Shown one piece after another: positions 57,152 to 64,000 of a stretch of 64,000 bases of DNA. Position 1 is the first letter of the stretch. Every line of letters begins with the position of its first letter. Made by a program: the position numbers and the translations under genes. The notes under the pieces are model-generated. The model was given only the letters and a program-made list of their open reading frames with translations. It made no database searches and had not been told where the DNA came from. The stretch is from Nereocystis luetkeana (Eukaryota > Sar > Phaeophyceae > Laminariales > Laminariaceae), in NCBI GenBank assembly GCA_031213475.1, contig JARUPZ010000006.1, positions 2,695,501 through 2,759,500 of the forward strand, written 5' to 3'.

Positions 57152-58750
57152 TGATTTTCATTTCATTTTTTCTCTTCCTCTTCCTTTTCTGATTGATAAG
57201 CCGTACTCAAGGAGCCGTGTGGCGTGGTAGGAAGACGAACCTGCTCTGCTCGGCTCGTATTGTCTGACGCCAAGGGGCTGGGCATAGTTGACGAACGCAG
57301 GGCGGAGACGGCAGTCTGGGTAGCAAGGTACCAGGCGGATTAGCAGGGAGAACCTGGCTATACTACTCGTACCACAAGCTGCTGCCGCCACCTAGAAGGT
57401 GCTTTGGGCTTTGGTCTGCCTGTTATTTCCCCTTTGTTATTTTTCCTTGTTACTTTCTCCTTGGTTCTTTGTCTTACTCTGTTCACAAGCAGTGGTGTCT
57501 TTTGTTATTTCTTCTTTTTTCCAGCTCGTTCTTTTTCAAGTGTAGGCCACCTCGCCTGCGGGGGGGGGGGCACGACAGATTGTTTCTCTTAGATTTTGCT
57601 TTCATTTTTTTTCTTCTTTTTCTTTTTCGACTTGTCTACCTTGTTTTTGTTTTCTCTCTGATTGTTTCTTTTCGTTTCACTATTTCATAGATTGCGTATG
57701 TCGTGCCTGTCGTATCTAGTATGATGACATGGCTTTGCATTGCCCACTGCAGTTCACACTGCACACGTGGCAACGTAGTATCTCTGTGGCGTAGCTTTGT
57801 GACCACAGAACTTGTATCTCTTCTAGGATGGAAGAATCGGCACGGACACTGGTTGTGCTGGATGTCGACGGGTAGAAAGAACGGTTTAATGTGAAGAACA
57901 CACACACACACACACATACCCTTCATGGGGAATAACCTACGCAATTATCCGGGACGTGGTATCATAACTGTGCTGCACCTTTTTCTGTCAGACAGTGTGT
58001 GTGTGTGTTCTTCACATTAAACCGTTCTTTCTACCCGTCGACATCCAGCACAACCAGTGTCCGTGCCGATTCTTCCATCCTAGAAGAGATACAAGTTCTG
58101 TGGTCACAAAGCTACGCCACAGAGATACTACGTTGCCACGTGTGCAGTGTGAACTGCAGTGGGCAATGCAAAGCCATGTCATCATACTAGATACGACAGG
58201 CACGACATACGCAATCTATGAAATAGTGAAACGAAAAGAAACAATCAAAGAGAAAACAAAACAAGGTAGACAAGTCGAAAAAGAAAAAGAAGAAAAATGA
58301 AAGCAAAATCTAAGAGAAACAATCTGTCGTGCCCCCCCCCCCGCAGGCGAGGTGGCCTACACTTGAAAAAGAACGAGCTGGAAAAAAGAAGAAATAACAA
58401 AAGACACCACTGCTTGTGAACAGAGTAAGACAAAGAACCAAGGAGAAAGTAACAAGGAAAAATAACAAAGGGGAAATAACAGGCAGGCCAAAGCCCAAAG
58501 CACCTTCTAGGTGGCGGCAGCAGCTTGTGGTACGAGTAGTATAGCCAGGTTCTCCCTGCTAATCCGCCTGGTACCTTGCTACCCAGACTGCCGTCTCCGC
58601 CCTGCGTTCGTCAACTATGCCCAGCCCCTTGGCGTCAGACAATACGAGCCGAGCAGAGCAGGTTCGTCTTCCTACCACGCCACACGGCTCCTTGAGTACG
58701 GCTTATCAATCAGAAAAGGAAGAGGAAGAGAAAAAATGAAATGAAAATCA
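57152..58750. repeat. Long inverted repeat: two arms of about 750 bp around a spacer of about 90 bp
   Basis: The left arm (57,152-57,905) and right arm (57,997-58,750) are reverse complements over their whole length with only small indels: TGATTTTCATTTCATTTT at the left end mirrors AAAATGAAATGAAAATCA at the right end. Frames are accordingly duplicated on opposite strands. Each arm contains, from the outside in: LINE 3'-tail sequence (GGTAGCAAGGTACCAGGCGG in the left arm, as in LINE B and C), a T-rich 3' region, a module of about 200 bp also found at 55,476-55,733, and a (CA)n/(GT)n end. The near-identity of the arms implies a recent origin or gene conversion. Confidence 0.95.
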
Positions 58751-58845
58751 GTAGTAAGGTTCGATTGCTCCCTTTTTCACTGCATATCCACGAGCCTTCA
58801 CTCTGACAGCACTCCAGATAGCTGGCAGGTGTGTTCCTCTTTCGT

Positions 58846-59010
58846 ATTCACGACTACCGTGCGTTTCGTACGGTGCAGGCAGCACTTCAGACAGCATCCG
58901 CTGTAGTCAGCAGCCACGAGTTGGTTAGTGGTGGGAACGGTACTCTATGCTATAATATAGTTGAGAGAATATACCCGCGGCCGTGTTAGTTCAGTTTGCA
59001 CATTGGTTTT
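58846..59010 (+). repeat. Dispersed repeat R3, copy b
   Basis: Inverted partner of 44,697-44,870, starting 96 bases beyond the palindrome. Confidence 0.75.
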
Positions 59011-59449
59011 AGCTCGTGTGCGCTTTCTGTCGGACATGGTCGTATGATGTAGCCGTACACATGTCTGATACGTGTCATTGTCGTATTAGTTCAAGTGTCT
59101 TGAGTAACTGTTGTGTCACTGCAATCCATTTACGGAGATTGTGATGATAACTATGTTTCCCCGAGGGGTTGCATAAAATTGTGTTTGACCTGCTTTCAGG
59201 GGTCTTCTAGAGTCTAGGGGAACTTGGCCCCCTTGCTCTCAGTACGATAAAGGATAAAATATATATTTCTCGTCTCTCCTTCCACCGCCTTATGGCGCGA
59301 ATGCTCCCGATCGACCGCTCTCCGTGAGCAAGGCTCTCCGCCCCAGGGCAAGCCTCACCCGCGCATCACCCAAGCGCACCCGGTGCTCGAATTGAACACT
59401 TACGCTAGCGTTAGCCTCTGACATATGGTCACGGTCGCTCGGGCACGGG

Positions 59450-60319
59450 GTGCAGCGCACCATGGTGGGTTTTGTGGTTTTAGGGGAGGAGCTTCCTTGG
59501 ATGACAAGGATCCTCGATCAGGAGAGGCGACACCGCGAGGGAGCGGACATCGGGTTGGGGACATGGACTCCTGAAGAATGGAAGGAGCTACAGGAAACAG
59601 CAGCAGCCCCATCAGCAGCAGCAGCAGCAGCAGCATCAGCGGCGGCAGCGGCAGCAGCAGCAAAGCTGCAGAAGCAGGAGCAGGAGCAGGAGGAGCGTCA
59701 CGGTAGGCCGGGCGCAGGATGCCGCATGGATTTATCATCTTTCCACTTGCTTACCGTCAAGGAGCAACAAGAAGCCATTGAAAAACATGTTGACCAGCAG
59801 CTGAGAGCTAGGAGGGGTTACGCAACCGCCGCGAATACACGAGAGGAGGCAAGGAAAAAGACAGAGAACACGCACCAAGCCCAGGACAATGGTTCGAGGA
59901 GCTGCGACAACTCGTCACCCGCCGACCCAGTGCTATCGAGAGCAAAAAGTGCGGCCCAACAGCAACAGCAGCAGCAACAACAAGTACGGGCGTCTACGTA
60001 CGTCAAGAAAGGCGACGAGGAGGAGTTGATGGATATTACTGAGGAGGAGGAGTCGGATGAGGAGGAGCAGCACGGTTTGGAACGTGAGGGGGTACCAATG
60101 GATGGCATGGGTCTGGTGGGGGAGATTGGTGTGATGGAAGGAGCTGTCTGGTGTTCGGAGAACATTGACGAGGACGACGGTGCGCCGAATGGAAGCGCTT
60201 GGGAGCGAGTTGGGATCGGTACGGGTTGGTCATGCAGCGGCACCTTCGTGGGGTGGGGGTGTGAGGTGGCCGGTCGGCGTCCTACTCGGCTACGGCGGGC
60301 GCGCGTGCGAGAAAAGTGA
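59450..60319 (+). CDS. Unrecognised acidic, Ala/Gln-rich protein frame (289 aa)
   Basis: Open from 59,450 to 60,319. Order: a short N-terminus with LGTWTPEEWKELQET; a poly-Ala tract from a GCA repeat (about residues 50-75); a Gln/Glu-rich helix; a segment DLSSFHLLTVKEQQEAIEKH that looks like ordinary helical protein; a Lys/Glu-rich stretch; a poly-Gln run (residues about 170-178); an acidic cluster (DEEELMDITEEEESDEEE); and a Gly/Trp-rich end. I do not recognise a family. It lies about 0.9 kb upstream of the copia B RT on the same strand, so a Gag role is conceivable but unproven; a host protein with homopolymer tracts is the alternative. Length, sane composition and one uninterrupted frame make coding more likely than for the other anonymous frames. 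Confidence 0.45.
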   Translation: MQRTMVGFVVLGEELPWMTRILDQERRHREGADIGLGTWTPEEWKELQETAAAPSAAAAAAASAAAAAAAAKLQKQEQEQEERHGRPGAGCRMDLSSFHLLTVKEQQEAIEKHVDQQLRARRGYATAANTREEARKKTENTHQAQDNGSRSCDNSSPADPVLSRAKSAAQQQQQQQQQVRASTYVKKGDEEELMDITEEEESDEEEQHGLEREGVPMDGMGLVGEIGVMEGAVWCSENIDEDDGAPNGSAWERVGIGTGWSCSGTFVGWGCEVAGRRPTRLRRARVREK

Positions 60320-60329
60320 AGGACCATCA

Positions 60330-61240
60330 TCTTCGAGCAATTGCTCATCAGGCACGTTCTTGCTGTCTGTGTTTGGTTTGTTTTTAGAAACGTGATACTC
60401 GTACGAGTACGAGTAGTCTAGTCTTCGCTGTGGATTTGATCTTGTATTTTTTTCTTTGTTTTGCAGCGTTTCGAGACTTGTCATAATTTGGTGATGGCCA
60501 TTTGATGCGTGGCGTGTGTGACTGCAACTTTTGGAACTTTGAGCTTTCATTTACGAATATACGTATCAAGTTCCGGACATATGTACGATTCACGTAGTAT
60601 ACGATACACGTAACGTGTTGGATCACAAAAACGCAGTTCGTATACGAGTAAAAACTACTGAGACGAGCGCGGCTGGAGGATAGAAAACTTGACTGGTATA
60701 TATAATGTTTGCGATGGGCACAAACTAGGGAGGGTAGTATGAGAGTTCAGTTTGAGCACATCGGAAATTCACACGGAATACCGGGTATCTTGATTGATAG
60801 TTTGCATGACCCTGGTTGCTCCCCCCACAGACAATATTTGAGGTGTACACAGGCCATGCGGGTGATATCCTCTTCCAACTATCACCAAGCTATTATTGTT
60901 TCGTCCGATAGGATGAAGAGTCACCAGATTCCCTCATTCGAGTACCCTTGCTTTTCCCCCCTTTCGCTGTCGATGATTTGCCGAATCTCTGCTTGGAGAC
61001 TGCACTGCGTTGATTGCATCAGGTGGACGGTTGACGAGAGGACCAAATCACGACCGGGCATGGTGAACGGAGAAAATGAGGTGGATGCTCGACGGTCGGG
61101 ATGTGTGGTTGTAGTGGTACTATTACATTGGGTAGCGGTTGGTATTGATAGTGTTTTTGTTGTGTCTTTTTTATTATTTTGCTCGGTACTGCTATGTAAA
61201 AAGCGCAGGTAGTGGTTCGTTTTTGCTTGACATTGTGTGT
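60330..61240. other. Anonymous DNA between the 289 aa frame and copia B
   Basis: The plus-strand frame 60,709-61,212 (167 aa) has no recognised motif. Confidence 0.4.
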
Positions 61241-61246
61241 AGCTTC

Positions 61247-61700
61247 TTCCAGACAGATCTTGCCGACACAAGTTCTACTGCCATTTTGACTGTTGAGCAG
61301 GCTTTCGTGCAGTCTGATCTTGAGGAAAATGTTTTCATGCGTTTGCCTCAGGGATGCGGTAGACTGTCGGGGAAGATAGTAAGACTGAACAAGAGCTTGT
61401 ACGGTTTGAAGCAGGCATCGAGGCAGTGGCAGGCTCAACTCACTAGGTGCTTACTGACTTTAGGGTTTGAACAGTGTCTGGCTGATGCATGCTTATTTCG
61501 TTTGATGGATGAGGGGAGAGTAGTGATGACTATAGTGGTGCATGTGGATGATATTTTTGCGGTAGGGGAGAAGGCAAGGTGTGACCAGTTTGGCAAGGAA
61601 TTGGACAAGATGGTTCCAGTTAAGAACCTGGGAGAGTTGCGTTGGCATTCGGGGTGTTTCTACGAGAAGATTGGTACATGTGCTGGTATAGTTTTTGGGC
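61247..61700 (+). pseudogene. Copia B: reverse transcriptase fragment
   Basis: One frame gives TVEQAFVQSDLEENVFMRLP (copia 'DVKTAFL.GDLEE.I.M..P', first catalytic Asp replaced), GKIVRLNKSLYGLKQASRQW, CLADACLFRL, then VVMTIVVHVDDIFAVGEK with the VDD catalytic pair, and VKNLGELRWHSGCFYEK. After about 61,690 the frame stays open to 61,852 but no longer resembles copia. RNase H is absent. The LINE at 61.86 kb onward lies directly 3', so the copia element was probably cut by that insertion or already truncated. Confidence 0.88.
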
Positions 61701-61859
61701 ATGCCCTATTGCATGAGTCGAATCTCACCGTACAACTCTGGTGTGCTCTATACCCATACCCGGCTTGTAGGACCGCAGTGTGTTGGTCAATGAGATGTTT
61801 GACGCTTTTCTTGAATGTCATTAAATGTGTGCCCACAGAAGAGAGGCTATAGGCTTTGA

Positions 61860-62065
61860 GTGGTACATGGTTATTGAATGACAAGCTGGTATGCCTGCCT
61901 GCTTCGGCCTGCCCCGTCCTTGGGGTGGGCCGAGGAAGTCTGCCAGGACCTGCAGCGGTCTAGCGACAGTCACACGAACATCGAGCTTCGGACTACGTAG
62001 GTAGGGAACCTTGCGCGGTCCGGCTGGTGGCCTGCTCGCTTTAAGGACCGCGTGGGGTGGTGGTG
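61860..62065 (+). promoter_or_regulatory. Probable 5' untranslated region of LINE E
   Basis: The GC-rich stretch between the end of copia B homology and the LINE E open frame (for example CCTTGGGGTGGGCCGAGG). LINE internal promoters usually lie in this position; no promoter motif was identified. The exact 5' end is not defined. Confidence 0.35.
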
Positions 62066-64000
62066 ATGTTTTTTCTTCTTAACCCCGACGCCGAGGAGTT
62101 CATCCCTCAGGCGGGACGGGTACATCACCACAGCAGAGAGCGCTACGTGGGCAGCCGGTGGAGTGGAGAGGCTGGCCACAGCGTGGGTATGCATGCACGA
62201 CAGGAAGGATGGGATTGTCGGCGTGGGTTGGGACGGCTGCACCCAGCCAACGGGAACCAAGGCGCGTACCGGGCTACGAAACGGAGAGCCACTTTCGCCA
62301 TAGCGAAAAAAAAGAAACAAAAAAAGAAAAAAAGAAGGCGGGGACGAGCCTCACGTCGGCTGGCAAAGAAAGCAGCACGCGAGGCTCGTAAGAGACAGAA
62401 GGAGGCACTTGTGACGGTAGCGACCTACAATGTGCGCACCCTGGCTGTAAAGGGGAAGAACGGGTACGGACATGACGAGCGGGTACTGGCGAAGGGACGG
62501 CAACTCGGCTGTGACTTCATTGGCCTGCAAGAAACTCGGAGGTCCGGCAGCACGACGTTCCGTGCGGCAGGGTATCGTGTTTTCTGTTCAGGACAGGAAA
62601 CAACAGCCACCAGGCAAGGGCTGTACGGAGTAGGCCTAGCTGTCAAGGAATCGTTGTGCAGTAAGTCTGTGTATACTCATCAGTTCGTTGACGAGCGGCT
62701 AATGTCTATGCGCTTTGAGCTGGCTGGCAAATGCGAGGCAGTCAATTTCGTCGTTGCGTATGCTCCAACTGATTGTACCAAGGACGCCGAACTGAAAGGT
62801 ATCTTCTGGCAGAAGCTGGAGTACTTGGTGAAAAAAATCCCGACGAAAGAGTGTCTGTTTGTACTGATGGATGCCAACGCGCGAACTGGACAGAGGAAGG
62901 AAGGGTGCGGTGATGATGAAAGCAGAGTGCTGGGAGTGTATGGACGTGATGTTCGTAACGATAATGGCAGACGGCTCCTGTCGTTCGCCACCAATTGCAA
63001 GTTGGCTCTCACCAACACGTTTTTCAGCACGCGCAAGGGTGGGATATCGCATACTTACAACGGCACCGGCCCGAATGACCGTAAGCGGATTGACTACATC
63101 CTAACCCGTCAAGTCCATCGACCTAGAGTACAAGATGCGAAAGTCGTCCCACAGCCTCCTGCCCCAGCTAAGGCTGACTCAGACCACAACATCTTGTATA
63201 TTAAAGTCCGACTCGGTGGTCGTTTTGCGCCCAACAGACAAATACGTAGACCGACGAAACGCCGAGAGTTCGACAGGCAGCTTTTTATGTCCGATGGAAA
63301 TTGTCGTGAACGAGTAGTCTCCAGGATCATCTCCACTCTCAACCAGCCTATCCAGCCCCGTAATACGTCTGGTATGGTTGAGATTTTCACTGCGGCTGTT
63401 ATTGATGCGGTCGAAAAAGAGGTACCACCCCCTGCACGTCGCCACCGCAGACATGGATGGTGTGAGTCTGCCGAAACCTTGGCCGCATTCATGCCAGCAT
63501 GGACAGCGAGGGAGGATGCACGACAATTCTTGCGTGCCCACCCCCGGGACAGAACCGCGTGGAAGACCCTGAGATCTGCGTGTGCGAACCTGCAGAAGGT
63601 GATTGCCGCAGGACTGCATGCGTACTTCGAAGCGTACCTTGCCGAAACCGAACGACTCCTAGCGAACAACGACCAAAGAGGCTTTTACAAGCACCTTAAG
63701 AGTACGGTAGGATTGGAAGGGACTAAAGCGAGGAGCGAACAGTTCATTAGGGACGAGGATGGCACGATCCTACGGGATAAGGTGCGAATTCGTGAACGAT
63801 GGGCGGGGTTTTATCACAAACTCTTGAACACGAAGTCGCTGAAACTCGATCCCACGATCATCGACCTCTTGCCACCGCGACCGCCTAAACTGTCGCTTGA
63901 AGATGAACCATCCATAGACGAGATGACCGAAGCACTGAAGGGGATGTCGAATTGGAAAGCTGTCGGGCCAGATGGTCTCCCGGTCGAACTCCTAAAAATC
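62066..64000 (+). CDS. LINE E: non-LTR retrotransposon ORF (endonuclease + start of RT), open to window edge
   Basis: One frame is free of stops from 62,045 to 64,000 and continues beyond the window. Possible starts are ATG at 62,066 and 62,189. A very basic N-terminus (Lys/Arg runs, 62,303-62,400) precedes an APE-type endonuclease: TVATYNVRTL, IGLQETRRSG (catalytic Glu), VVAYAPTDCT, LFVLMDANARTG (Asp/Asn pair), RKRIDYILTR, and ADSDHNILYI (SDH). A helical linker follows (about 63,240-63,820), then IRDEDGTILRD, GFYHKLLNTKS and SNWKAVGPDGLPVELLKI, where RT homology begins. The protein nicks target DNA and primes reverse transcription at the nick. All endonuclease motifs are present and no frameshift is seen, unlike copies A-C, so it may be an active or recently active member. 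The RT catalytic YADD lies outside the window. Confidence 0.92.
   Translation, partial: MFFLLNPDAEEFIPQAGRVHHHSRERYVGSRWSGEAGHSVGMHARQEGWDCRRGLGRLHPANGNQGAYRATKRRATFAIAKKKKQKKKKRRRGRASRRLAKKAAREARKRQKEALVTVATYNVRTLAVKGKNGYGHDERVLAKGRQLGCDFIGLQETRRSGSTTFRAAGYRVFCSGQETTATRQGLYGVGLAVKESLCSKSVYTHQFVDERLMSMRFELAGKCEAVNFVVAYAPTDCTKDAELKGIFWQKLEYLVKKIPTKECLFVLMDANARTGQRKEGCGDDESRVLGVYGRDVRNDNGRRLLSFATNCKLALTNTFFSTRKGGISHTYNGTGPNDRKRIDYILTRQVHRPRVQDAKVVPQPPAPAKADSDHNILYIKVRLGGRFAPNRQIRRPTKRREFDRQLFMSDGNCRERVVSRIISTLNQPIQPRNTSGMVEIFTAAVIDAVEKEVPPPARRHRRHGWCESAETLAAFMPAWTAREDARQFLRAHPRDRTAWKTLRSACANLQKVIAAGLHAYFEAYLAETERLLANNDQRGFYKHLKSTVGLEGTKARSEQFIRDEDGTILRDKVRIRERWAGFYHKLLNTKSLKLDPTIIDLLPPRPPKLSLEDEPSIDEMTEALKGMSNWKAVGPDGLPVELLKI

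Noticed and set aside
56961..57161. Lys-only minus-strand frame
   Set aside because: Translation of the poly-T tract; no coding meaning.
63109..63669. 186-codon minus-strand frame near the right edge
   Set aside because: Antisense to the LINE E linker region; the plus strand holds the real frame.

Overview
This window looks like a piece of a large, gene-poor, repeat-rich nuclear genome of a eukaryote. No operon-like gene series, no bacterial ribosome-binding context and no rRNA gene are visible. What can be recognised is mostly transposable-element debris: non-LTR retrotransposons (LINEs) with an APE-type endonuclease and reverse transcriptase, Ty1/copia relics, a hAT DNA transposon, three families of short MITE-like elements, and many micro- and minisatellites (CAG/CTG, TTG, TAG, TA, poly-C, poly-T). 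The copia and hAT protein segments, the CAG/CTG-rich intergenic DNA and a sulfotransferase exon would fit a stramenopile such as a brown alga. That assignment is an inference and was not tested by any search.

Layout. 0-8 kb is mostly anonymous DNA with one convincing host exon, a sulfotransferase C-terminal segment on the minus strand at 2.4-2.95 kb. 8-12.5 kb is a diverged duplication of a block of about 2.5 kb; each copy carries a degenerate array of roughly 100-150 bp units, and one copy holds a 294-codon open frame plus a tRNA-like Pol III unit. 13.1-15.24 kb is a 5'-truncated, mutated LINE (minus strand). 15.2-24 kb is trinucleotide-rich DNA with a 289 bp tandem duplication. 24.6-26.4 kb holds one copy of each of three MITE families, whose partners lie at 45-54 kb. 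33.2-37.9 kb is a decayed copia element in normal domain order (gag-like, protease, integrase, RT, RNase H), with a short telomere-like tract inside it. 40.0-43.6 kb is a broken hAT transposon that contains a 41 bp / 197 bp higher-order palindromic satellite. 44-53 kb is anonymous DNA with arrays and scattered repeats.

The last 10 kb (53.9-64 kb) is a LINE cluster. It has four separate LINE pieces, a 1.6 kb near-perfect inverted repeat whose arms contain LINE 3'-end sequence, an inverted-terminal-repeat element that shares its ends with the centre of that palindrome, a copia RT fragment, and finally an apparently intact LINE coding frame that runs off the right edge of the window.

Two observations stand out. 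First, the 9-mer palindrome TACCWGGTA occurs 14 times where about 0.5 would be expected by chance. At one site a comparison of repeat copies shows it present in one copy and absent in the other, as if left by insertion/excision at a TA. Second, the 57.15-58.75 kb inverted repeat could produce hairpin RNA matching the LINE family that surrounds it.
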